From: Tribonema minus
Lineage: Eukaryota > Sar > Xanthophyceae > Tribonematales > Tribonemataceae
DNA: 64,000 bases
Assembly: GCA_017506865.1 (NCBI GenBank)
Contig: JAFCMP010000445.1
Coordinates: 1,302,001-1,366,000 of the forward strand
Direction of reading: 5' to 3'
Shown here: positions 34,305-44,715 of the stretch, one piece after another
Numbering within the stretch: the first letter of the stretch is position 1
Layout: the number at the start of each line of letters is the position of its first letter
Position numbers and translations under genes: made by a program
Notes under the pieces: generated by a model
Seen by the model: the letters and a program-made list of their open reading frames with translations, nothing else
Databases searched by the model: none
Told to the model about the DNA's origin: nothing

Positions 34305-35224
34305 TCATACGCAGCAACTGAATGCTCTCGATTCAACAGCGTCGTAGCAAGTGACACCGGCTCTGGCACGTGCGCGTGCACCAGCAAATTCCAGTGCGCA
34401 GAAGTACCTGTGCGCCGATGCCGCGGCTGGTGATGGTAGCGGGGGGAGCATCGCCTGCAGGCCCACAGGCACGCCCGCCGACCAAGCCGTCTCCAAATCT
34501 AGGGGGGGGGGCGCCACTCCAGCGCCCGCTGCTGCCCCACCAGCCTGAGCGCTGATGCGATTGTCAGGGTCTTCGACGGCGGGGGGGGCATCCGGCGCAG
34601 CAGCAGCAGGCGCGGCCACTGCCGCAGCTGGGCCACCCTCCAGTGCGCCACCAGCGTCCCGTTGCACAGCGCCAGCGACCGCAGCCTCGGCGGCGCCCGC
34701 TCCAGCGGCCACTGGGGCTTCTGGCGCAGGCGCAGCAGCTACCGCAGCAGACGGGGTGAACGCTGGGGCGCCGCCGTCCTCGCGCGCGTGTAGCTCGCGC
34801 ACCGCTGCCACCGAGAACATGTGTGCCTCGGTCAGCGGAGCGTCGCTGACATCAGTATCGGCCTGGGCAAACTGGGCTTCACGGACTGCAGGCGGAGGTG
34901 CAGAGCGCAGAAGCGGAGCAGGTCATTGGCATACGTTCTGACCTGAAAGTTTGCTGCCTTCATCATCAGTTCATGGATCGAGGCACGCAGCGAACGCACT
35001 GCAAATGACCCGAACTTATTGAAGTTGAAGTTGGCAAGACCCAGGGGGAGCAGCGCAAGCCAAAGCCCAACCACCTGCGTCGGGTGAAGGAGTAGTGAAT
35101 GACATGCCGGTGACTTAGGGGGCTTGCATGAACCTGTCGCCCCCGTGCTGCAGGCGCGGCGCTGGAGCTGCAGCTGTGTACAAACCGGCAACACATGACT
35201 GCAGGAGGAAAAATAATGCTGCAA
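34305..35224 (-). CDS. R1 family copy, best preserved, two overlapping open segments
   Basis: The upstream segment (35224-34832) has a hydrophobic stretch (VVGLWLALLPLGLANFN) followed by KFGSFAVRSLRA and HELMMKAA. The downstream segment (34820-34305) has FSVAAVRELHAREDGG, Ala/Pro-rich sequence, NRISAQAGGAAAGAGV and LDLETAWSAGVPVGLQAML. The first segment also appears near 22350 and 25250, always placed the same way before the Ala-rich part, so both belong to one unit. A CCTGCAG acceptor-like site lies at the change of frame, so an intron is possible. The function is unknown. Confidence 0.45.
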
Positions 35225-38200
35225 CCACTGAAGTCAAGCAAAGTGCCGCGGCGATGTATGCAACCACAACTGGCTACATCATTTGAGACAATTCGTGCAG
35301 GTGCGCGCCGGCGGAATTTGACTGCGGCAGGATTTGAGACGTGTGCGCGCACTTAACGCAGGAATGCAAACCAGGCAGGCGAGCGACGGTGGTGGCCGTC
35401 AGCAACAAATTTCAAGTAGAGCAAATTGTCTTGTTTCTCTTACCCTCCTGTCGTCGACGCGCGTCCATGGCTTTCAGAGCTGCGCGTGTCGTCGCCATTC
35501 TGCGATTGGCAGTTCCAGTAGGGCATGAATGAAGTCACCAGAGTGTGTGTGCATCAGTCACTGGAGCCATCGATTGCTGGTAAATTGCAGTCTATCAGAC
35601 TCATACCAATCCTAGTACTGCTAGATTGACCTGAGAGCTTTCAGGAAGGGTGAATCAAAGAGATACATCACATCAGTCAAAAACTCGTGTTTTCTCAATC
35701 ACCTAGCCCCGCAAGCCTGTGGCCCCGACGGTGTCGGCTCGCTGAACGATCAGCTGAGACGTCCCCTCCTTGTAATGAGCGAGCGCAACGAGTCCTGACC
35801 AAAGGATAGTCAGGTCCTGACCACTGCTAAGCGCCATATCCCGCTCTGGCACACGCACAAGCGCTGCATAGTTGGTACTTGCTCCGCAGCCGCGCCGGGG
35901 GCCAAGCGGTCACAAGAAGGCGGCTCCCTCAATACTGCACTTGCAGATGCCTGCGTTGGATATGGGTGTCGATACACGTCGCTACATGATGCCAGGTCGC
36001 GAGCGCCGTGCTCATGTTGTATCTCTCATGGTGGCTCACCTCAATCCGGCTTGCCTTGCAGCAGCTTCCCTCCCAGCTCGCCCGCCCGCCGCTGCCTATT
36101 TTGCAGCCAACGTCTTTGACGAATTGAAGTTCCATGGCTAATAACGCTCGATCAGTGGGCGCGGGCCACGAGCCATGCAGCGGCTTTGAGGGGCAGCGGG
36201 TGGCGGGGGAGGCTCGCATGACGCGCCAGGCAGCCAGGCGCGTGGTACGCCGAGTAGCCGCGGCCCAGATTCATCTCCCGCTGGTATAGCTTGATACATG
36301 AATGAGCTGCTCACAACAGCATCTCGCAGGCGGCCATTCCGTCATGCTGCGGGCCGGTTTCGCGTGCAGCCAAGGCACTGGGTGCTCCTAGTGACTTGGC
36401 TTGCCGAACAAAACGTGCGCGCTGCGTGCGTGATAGCTGCATTGCGCCTCTACTTGCTCCTGACCTCCAACCTGAGCAGACGAGTCTGACGCGTACTGGG
36501 ACGACACATAGCGTCGTCGCCAGCGAGCGGGCATCGACATGGCGGCGGGGCCTGCTGTTACGGCTACAACCGACGATTTCGACCTCGTTGATCAAAGACG
36601 TTTCAGCTTTTGGCTGGAAACACACAGACTTACGTCGCCTAGCACTGTCAGTGCCAGGACATGCACGGTCGCAGCCAGCAGACTTACATCGATGGACTTG
36701 GAGTGCAAGAGCACTTAACACGTCGCAGCATCACCGTCAAAACTCTTGCGATTGGCCCGTCATACAGGTTGTGCCTGCTGAATATTTTTGGCTGGGCCTA
36801 GAGAGTCCCGTGGCACGGGCTGCTTGGCGCCATCAGAGAGAGAGACGAGCATCTTTAGTGCTGGCGGTCTTGTGGAGAGCGCACGACGCGGCTGAATATG
36901 GAGCACCTTCTTCAGGGCGAACATGCCGGAGGAGCTGACTGGGGGGAAGGGAGCAGCGAGCCTTGCATCGAGCCTTGTGCACCTGGGAGTTGGACTGGCA
37001 GGCCTGGCAGGCATCTGCTAAGAGATTTGTAAGCAGCTGCAGACGCTGGGAGGAGGTACATAGCCTGCTGGTGAGGTATGTGGCTCTGGCACGTGCAGGA
37101 ACGGAAGCTGTGGGTGACACCACCAGGCAAGCAATGCACTTCTGCTGCAGGCATGTGTACTCAACATCTACAACATGCTGGCACAGGACGTCCATGATTG
37201 TCAGAGACATGGAGCAAAACTCCACTCTCTGATGCGCAAGCAGCTTCTTGTGATGTACTATGGACCAGCTCCCTGTGGCCTGAGAGAACATCAGGTCACC
37301 TCAACATGTCAAAGCGCACCAGCAGTCAGGGAGCCGTCCGTGGGCGCAAGAGGCCCTGTATCCCTCGCATGCTCCGGCAGGACTCCCTGTGCACGAAGAG
37401 CGTGACCGCGTACACATGGTGTGTGTCCTTGCTCAGTTGCTACTCATATTAATCAGAACATGGAGGCAAATAGGCAGCCCGCCCGCCTCCCGAGCATTCC
37501 TTGGTGCAGATCAGTGAGGCAGTCTGTGACGGCGCGTCTGGAGCCCTCAGCCACTTCTGGCGCCGGTGCTGTGGTGACGCGTCAGCGCTCCTGAAGTCGA
37601 GCACGTGTGCTGAGCTGCTTGGCATTTGCGCGCAGTGCGTGCGGTGCTGGTATTCGGAGTGCGCGCTGTGTCGGCGACGCAACCCGTCGCTGCAAACTTT
37701 CTGCTGCGCGCGGAGCACTGGCGGCCGGCAGGACTCAGACTCAGATGGGGGACGCAGATGAGTTCATTTGCAGCAGCGGGTCATCTGCGATCGGGACGCA
37801 ACCAAGAGGACGGCAACTTCAACTTTTGTGACATTGTCACCCATCTCTGGACCGGATGCGATAGGAGGACAGCAGCCGTGATTGTGTTGCTCAAGTGAAT
37901 GGAGCAGCAGCACGACAACGAGAACCGTGTCAACGGACGATAGTGCCACAGTGATCGGCATTTCAATCAGCCGCTGGTGGGCATTGACAACTGGATGGCG
38001 TCGGTCGGCCATGAGGCCTGGCTTACTGCATGCACAGGACTGCCCCCCTTGAACATATAGGTACCTTGGGTTCAACGTCTGAAGCACCACTTAGGCTTGA
38101 GCGTCCGGCACTTCTCATGTCTCCTGCTGCTTGCACTGTTGCTGCTGTCCACGCCTGGTGCCATGTCTAATGCGGCAGCCTGCGCGTTTGTGCTTGTAGG

Positions 38201-39439
38201 TGTGCCGCAGTGCTTAGGAGGTGGCACATGCTCACATGTTTTGTCTGGAAATTGCCTTGTGGCAGCTCATTGTCAGACGTGTGATCATGACTCGTTTACT
38301 CTAGAGTGGTATACACATACTTCCAGAATGTACACGTGCACGTGTGTGAGAACTTGCCAGTAACAAATAACCTCGCAGATGATCAAGTGCGCAGCGCTGC
38401 TGGCCAACCAATCTGGCACTCGGTCAACCAGCGTGTCAGGTGTATTCGATGGTGACAGGAAGCACGAGCAGTGTCGGCATCATCATCAGCATGTTTGTAA
38501 ACAAAAGTATGCAAGTGCAAAATAAGGTGTGAATCACGACGAATGCACCTTCCCGAGGAAAACGCGCCAGCACTCTGGGCTGTGTCAAGTTAGGGTTAGG
38601 GTTAGCCGGAGGCATCAGCATCCAGCGTTAGGTGCTGAAGCCGTGTCCGCATTGCCAGCCTGGTGTTCAGACTGCTAGCGTGCACCATAAGACGTGTGCT
38701 CGAGTGCCGGGTTTGTTGCAACTCCCCAAGGTAACATGCGTTTCAACCATGATGCAAATTCACCATGCCAGCTGTCCGCACTACATGTATTGAATGATGC
38801 AAACTGACCATGCGATCTACCCGGTCGAGACTGGTGGCATGCAGCGCACTTTCAGCCCATAGACAGGCAATGATGGCAATGGCAGTGAAGGCCCTGACAA
38901 ACCCGATGCACGCACAGGATCGACAGCGCATGTGCTTACGTGTCGTATCACAATGGCAAAGGACCAGACACATACCACAAGTGACATGTGTCCACGGTTT
39001 GCTGCTTATTTGTGTATTTGGTCTTGTTTTGGTCTCAGCAAAACGCCCGTCTTTGTGTCACATACAAGCTAAAAACACGCAGCACCCGCTGCTCCGCTCT
39101 GTATAGCTGCTACCATTTGCCACGCAGCACGACACAGCACACGCACCACTGGACATCGTACAACACAAAACAGCCAGTTTTGCCACAAACTTGCAGCCCC
39201 CCTCCTTCCCCCCCCCCCCGCTTACCAACGCCGCCAGCCAACCACAGCAAGCAGCATGCTTTCGCTGCACTCAGCTCAAGCACCCCTCTACACCTCGTCC
39301 CTCATCAGGCGCAGCAAGGCATAACTCAGCGCGCATTGCCCACCGTCACAGCCCTGAGCGCTGCTGACGGCACTGCTGCTGAGCGCTGCGCAACCACCTT
39401 GTTGTCGAGCGCTGCTGACACATCTGCTGCTGAGCGTTG
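35225..39439. other. No supported gene; possible coding pieces only
   Basis: A 180-codon plus-strand ORF at 36396-36938 overlaps a 136-codon ORF on the other strand and has no recognisable motif. The short stretch around 36905-37020 (TFFRANMPEELTGGKGA) reads well but has no clear exon borders. A leucine-rich open piece near 38100 lacks an ATG. A TTAGGG tract lies at 38589-38606. Nothing here is strong enough to call. Confidence 0.4.
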
Positions 39440-39463
39440 CCCCCCCCCCCCCCCCCCCCCCCC
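39440..39463. repeat. Homopolymer C24
   Basis: An uninterrupted run of 24 C lies 7 bp past the NECAP stop codon, reading as G24 at the start of the NECAP 3' UTR. Its length may be unreliable because of sequencing slippage. Confidence 0.9.
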
Positions 39464-39469
39464 ATAAGG

Positions 39470-42400
39470 CTAGAAGGTGTACTCAGCGAAAGGATCGCTG
39501 GGCGCCTGCTGCTGCTGCTGCGGCCGCTGCTGCTGCTGCTGCTGCTGCGGCGGCGCGGCGTGGAACGCAGGCGCGCCCCCTCCCCCCATCCCCCCAAATG
39601 GATCCATCCCGTACTGCTGCTGCTGCGGCTGCTGCTGCTGCTGCATAGGAGGCGCGCCAAAGCCCGGCATCGCCTGCTGCGCAATCGCCCCCGGGAACGC
39701 TGCGGCGCTGCCGCCGAAACCGCCGGCGCCGCCACCGCCGCCGCCACTGCCAAACCCTCCGAGCAGAGAACTATCCCCAAACGGGCTAGGAGCTGGCGCA
39801 GCAGCAGCGCGTGGCGGGCTCAGCTGCTGCGTAACGCCGCCGCCGAATGCGCGCAACAGGTCGCCGCCGCCGCCGCCGCCGCCAAATGGGCTGCTGCCGC
39901 CGCTGCCGAATGGGCTACCGCCACCGCCGCTGGGGCTATTGTGCGCTGCCGGCGCTTGCGCCGCCGGCGCTGCAGGCTCTTCGAGGAGAGACCCTGTCAT
40001 GGCAGGTTTGCTGCGTGTGGAAGGGGTGTCGCCGGGGGGCGGCGCTAGTAGGAAGCCGCCGCCGCTGCCGCCGCCGCCGCCGCCTGTACAGTTGTCATCA
40101 GAGACATGTGGTTGAGGTGGCGCCGTGGCTCGCATTTCACGCTGAGCGGGAATGGCCTAGCTGGCAGTGAATACAAAAGAGACTCATGAAGTTACAATGA
40201 GACGACATGGCCAATACCGCAGCCACTGGTCGAACGTTAACGTGATTCTACCTATCACCACGCGCACACACGCATCAGGGCCTTCTCTGTGACATGCCCT
40301 GGTCGAAATGCAACGCGATTATAACCCTAACCCTAACCCTAACCCAAAGCGCACGCACACATCAGGGCCTTCGTCATTGGATAATAAGTGCAATGCAACA
40401 ATCGGCTTGTGCAGGTCACGTACGCCGTATCAATCGCGCCAGAATCGCATTGCCAACCATGTACGCCGTATCAATCGCGCCAGAATCGCATTGCCAACCA
40501 TGTTCAACTTGAAGTTACTAACCCTAGCAACACCCCAGTTCTGGTGACAAAATGGGTGAGCATGATCTCAGCGCCAGCCTCACTGTCACTGCCATTGTAT
40601 GTAGAGGTTCAAAGATACTGCCGGAGTTATACGCATACTTCACACAGTCCACACTATGATGATGATACCGTATCATTGATACGTGGTCGCAAAGATGCAG
40701 GGACATGCCGGAGATATAGTGTACGCCGATTTCACTTCGAGAATGATATGCGTCGCCACGCCCCCACCGCGCCACTAAGGAAAATGTATTGTCATCCAGT
40801 CCTTGCGGCTGACGCGTTCGGCGTGACCTCAGAGCCCGGCTATGAAAAGAGTTGCCGGGCGCATGAAGGTCAAATCACTTCCCGTTGGAAACGTAGCATG
40901 AACGTGAGGTACCCCCCCGAGAAAGCATTCAAAACGCATGATACCTGATACACGTTACATATTTATAAATACATACTTCGAAGTACGTACCCGTGTTTCC
41001 GGCGCGCCTGCGCCCCGCCGCGCCGCCAATGTTCATCTTGATCTTCTCCCCCTCCTTGAGCGTGAAGTCCATGGCGGGGCCCTTGGGCGTCAGGTCGCCG
41101 CCCCCCTTCTCCATCGCCGCCTCACGCGCGACGTCCTGCGTGCCGCGCAGGTAGCAAATCAATGTTGAGCGTTGACATGCGCGTTGAGTGTTGACATTTG
41201 TGTTGAGCGTTGACACGTAGAAATGTAGTTTCAGTGTTGAGCGTTGAAACGCACGTTGAGCGTTGATGTGCATGTCGAGCGTTGACACGCGCGTCGAGCG
41301 TCGACACGCACGCCGAGCGTTGAGGCGTGCATTGAGTGCTGGTACGCGGACACGAGCCGGAGTACCGCATGAACAGCGGTGACACGCAGGCACAGCGAGC
41401 GCGTCATCGCATGTGGAGCGCTGCCGCACGGGACAGCGAGCGCGCGTTGCTGCAAGCCGAGCGTTGATACACAGGCATCGGCCAGGCCATCACGCGTTGA
41501 CATGTGGGCGTCGCGTGCGCGCCATTGCACGGTGAGCATTGACTCGCGGGTGCAAGTCGGCTCATCATCACATGTATATTGGCGACATGGAGCTTCAACG
41601 AGCGGGTACAGGCCTAGTAGTCGCACGTCGAGCGCTGACGCGCGGGCTGGAGCCGAGCGGTCACTTTCTCGTGCTAGAAGGCGGAAATCGGTTGTGGTCC
41701 CCCCCCTGACTGATCCGTGCACCGGGGTCCACAGATGTGCATGCATCGCTTCCTGTGTGATGGTGTGTGTATGTTGTAGCGGTGACGTGGATTAGGGTTA
41801 GGGTTAGGGTTAGGCAGCGCTCAGCTCTACATGCCATCGGCACCAGCTTCAAGCACTCCTTCGGAGCTACTATTGGAGCGCAAATGGCGCCTGACAGCGG
41901 TGCCCGTGGCGTGTTCACGCACCTTCTGGAACTCTTGGAGTGCGACGTTGAAATCGAAGGACGCGTTGCGGTCGTTGAAGGCGAGGCCGATGAACGCGTG
42001 CCGGCCGTCCGGGCTCTCCACCTTGAGCACAAAGTAGCGGCTGCTATCCTTAACCTGCCTCGCGCGCAGCACAGCAGGATGGCGCGTTATTACACACTGA
42101 GGTGGAGGGTGCAACTCGCTGCCTGATGTCTAAAACGTGGCTCGCAGCTGCGGCAACAGGATGTATCATTGGGGCTCTCCACTTTGAGCACAAAGTAGCG
42201 GCTGCTGTCCTTGACCTGCAGCCTCACGCAGGATGGCACGTCACTTCAAACTTGAAATTTCAAACTTGAGAGCGCGGAATGGCGTGTTATCACATCCTTA
42301 GGGAACAAGGGTGTGAGTGTCTGCCTGCAGGCTACGGATCACTCACAACATGGGCAACAGGATCTATGTAGTGCATCAGCGCTTGCGGCCCACGACCGCT

Positions 42401-44512
42401 GATGGCCGCTGTTGTAGTGCATCAGCGCAGGGTGGCGCATTATCAAACACACACCGGCTGGAGCTGGCTTACCAAACACGCGAGACCTTTTCATGCTGGA
42501 CACCCAGCCTCGAACGCTAAGAAGCTTGCACACAGAAGTCTTTTGAGTACTGTGGATATGCTGGTACTGTTTGACTCGTGGCCAACTGCCGCAGCAGCGG
42601 CGACCACGGTTATTAGTGGAAGCCATTCAATCTGACGGCTAACCACACCTTGTCACTTGGAGCTCTACGATCTTCTGTTTCGTTTCCACGTCACACTGAA
42701 GGGCGCAGCTCAGGGTGGCGCGTTGTTTTACACGGAAGGCGAAACGCGTATGACTGTCTGCCTGAAGGCAACACGTGGCTCACAGCTTTGACAAGATGAT
42801 ATAGTACATCTGTGCTTGCGGCCCGCGGCCGCGAACGGCCGCCATTGCCAAATGCAAAGCAAAGCGGTAATGATGGCCGCCGCACCACTTGAGCGGCTGC
42901 CAGGCGAGGTAAGGCTGCCAGGGAAGGCTGAGGTGAGGCTGCCAGTCTATATAGAACATGTGATCCTTGTTTTTTACGCAACATGACGGAGAAATCAATC
43001 AGCTACAGGAGGGACTTGGGGTAATGGCTAAGTCGGGGTAGTTCAGGGTTAAGATCAGGCAGGCCTGCCGACTTGCACTTGAGGAGGGTGCATCGCGCGG
43101 CGGTTCAGTGCTGGGGGCTCAAGCACAGGAGGCTTGAATTTCAAAATAGCCGCTCAACAGTACCCAGCAACTCTATTGACACTTGCCTTACATCACAAAG
43201 GGAGGACGCAAGATCGTGGACAACTGATTGGCTAGGGACTGTTTGAATTGTCAAGCGGCACTTCAGAGACGTGCATGGTGCAGCGGTCAGGATTAGGGTC
43301 AGGGTCAGGTCCTGTGGGCGTGAGCAAGCCAGACAGCGCTGCTCAACAACACACACCAGTGCTCTGGCACTTGCCTTGTCCACGGAGCCCTCCTTCACCC
43401 TGCTCATGGCAAAGATCTTGCCGTCCGTCTTATTGGTCAGCTGAATTGTGGCGTCCTTCCCGCGCTGCACTATCCTCAGGCGCCCCGACCACCTGCGGCA
43501 CACGCCGAGCAGCCGCACAATCGACGGAACAATCACCATTGAGAACCAGTCCAAGAGCACATTCAACATTATCGTCACTAAAAAGTAGAAATACGCGAGC
43601 AGGCTGCGTTGTTTGATGTTGAGCGTTGCTCGTCGGGTCATTGCGTGCACCGTCAAGAAGCAGCTGCCGAGAGGCAGCAAATACATGTATATGTTCTAGC
43701 CTGCGCCCTCATACTGTGTCCCGTGTGCAGACTGCACAGTGCACGGCAGGCGGGCACATGGCATTATTTGCATCACTGTAGCAGGCGCAAGCAGGAAGGG
43801 ACGGCTGCAGGCTGCAACCGCAGGCATTGCATCATGCCCCAAGGTGCAAAGACCTTGGTGGTTCTGCGTGTTGAGGGACACGAGGCGTGCTGCACCATTG
43901 CGAGCATTAACGTTGTGCAGCAGATGTCAATTGATTTGAGCACAGCAGCGGTTGGAACACTCTAGCAGAAGACTTTCGGCTTCCACAGGGCGTGTGATCT
44001 CATACCGCTGGTGCTCGACAATTACACATGCGCTTTTTTGTGCGGAAAATCTAGTTTCGGCAAAATCACGCCTGCATGCACGTTTTCAAGAGCGCATTGC
44101 CCTTTGTTCAACAGGCTTGGCCTCAGCGATGCAAGCAGACACCATGCTGATCCCATGAGATGTGCACCAGACCGATTCTCAACTAGAGCGCAGCTCCATA
44201 CACGACATGAATGACACGTTGTGCGCCAACATCTGCACACACGTACTTCAAGATGTGATCATTACTGCAGTTTTTCCAGATAGCTTCAAAACCCACTCTG
44301 CTGCAGTGACGAAGGCAACAATGTGGCGTACAAATTTGGGCTTCGTTCATATGTGAACTCTCAAACGTCTTGTGAACTAGTACTCTCTCCACTCACATGG
44401 ACTCCGTCATGTCAGCCGCCAGCCAGCCCGTGGCATTGCGTCGGGGTGGCAGCCTGAAGGCGAAGCACTCAGGTATCATCACCAGCGTGTGTTCCACCAC
44501 ATCATCGTCCAT
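39470..44512 (-). CDS. NECAP: NECAP endocytic adaptor (adaptin-ear-binding coat-associated protein)
   Basis: Exons (minus) are 44512-44397, 43492-43375, 42054-41923, 41135-40991 and 40083-39470. The phases agree throughout and give 374 residues. Residues 1-170 are the PHear domain: MDDDVVEHTLVMIPECFAFR, LPPR, MWSGRLRIVQRG, KDSSRYFVLKVE, GRHAFIGLAFNDRNASFDFN, ALQEF, then MDFTLKEGEKIKMNIGG. The tail is Gly/Pro/Gln-rich with PFG and DPF motifs and ends DPFAEYTF; animal NECAPs end in a WxxF adaptin-ear motif, and here the Trp is absent. NECAP binds AP-2/AP-1 and works in clathrin-mediated endocytosis. Intron 2 has a GC donor (GACAAG/GCAAGT). The gene starts head to head with the C3orf33-like gene. 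The long tail is the least certain part, but its frame is open over 200 codons on the expected strand. Confidence 0.92.
40321..40345 (-). repeat. Intronic telomere-like repeat (CCCTAA)n
   Basis: About four perfect CCCTAA units lie in NECAP intron 4, in a block flanked by duplicated CGCACACA..CATCAGGGCCTTC sequence. Confidence 0.9.
40425..40501. repeat. Short tandem duplication, two units of about 37 bp
   Basis: The string TACGCCGTATCAATCGCGCC followed by AGAATCGCATTGCCAACCATG occurs twice head to tail, with no differences, in NECAP intron 4. Confidence 0.9.
41160..41400. repeat. Minisatellite of GTTGAGCGTTGACACGCGC type
   Basis: Units of about 18 bp, variable, lie in NECAP intron 3 directly upstream of the exon 4 acceptor. 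Looser copies continue to about 41660. The open frames through it on either strand are repeat by-products. Confidence 0.85.
41791..41814 (+). repeat. Intronic telomere-like repeat (TTAGGG)n
   Basis: Four near-perfect TTAGGG units lie in NECAP intron 3, about 110 bp downstream of the exon 3 donor in transcript direction. Confidence 0.9.
42171..42222 (-). repeat. Tandem copy of the NECAP exon 3 acceptor
   Basis: At an offset of 161 bp from the true acceptor, this block repeats the CAG, the start of exon 3 and 15 codons of it (KDSSRYFVLKVESP, still readable), with a few base changes. It lies in intron 2. Confidence 0.85.
42440..42690 (-). repeat. Dispersed repeat R3, copy 2
   Basis: An inverted copy of 9998-10240, in NECAP intron 2. 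The shared core reads AATAACCGTGGTCGCCGCTG on the minus strand. Confidence 0.75.
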
Positions 44513-44715
44513 GTTCCTGCCGCTCCAGCTGCGATGGCAGCTCGACGCTGAATACCGTACTTTAGCCGAGCAACGGAACGATGCGGATGGCTGCACAAAG
44601 GAAAAGGACCCAACAATGATTGAATTGAAGGTTACATTTTCCGAGGAAGTTGGGGACTTTGAAGTATGCGATCCACGTCCACGCTGGAAAAGCTTGAAAC
44701 CGGCAGGGCTAAGTG
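44513..44715. promoter_or_regulatory. Probable bidirectional promoter, NECAP / C3orf33-like gene
   Basis: Only 203 bp separate the two divergent start codons. No TATA box or other core motif is clear. The assignment rests on the geometry and on the inferred first exon of the right-hand gene. Confidence 0.45.

Noticed and set aside
36396-36938. 180-codon plus-strand ORF
   Set aside because: No motif, no exon borders, and the other strand is equally open; probably chance in GC-rich DNA.
38097-38363. Secreted protein with a leucine-rich leader
   Set aside because: The frame has no ATG at its start, no splice acceptor before it, and no recognisable domain.
39477-40115. Long plus-strand ORFs (over 200 codons) opposite the NECAP tail
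   Set aside because: They are shadows of the Gly/Gln-rich last exon of NECAP; the minus frame joins in phase to a conserved NECAP domain.
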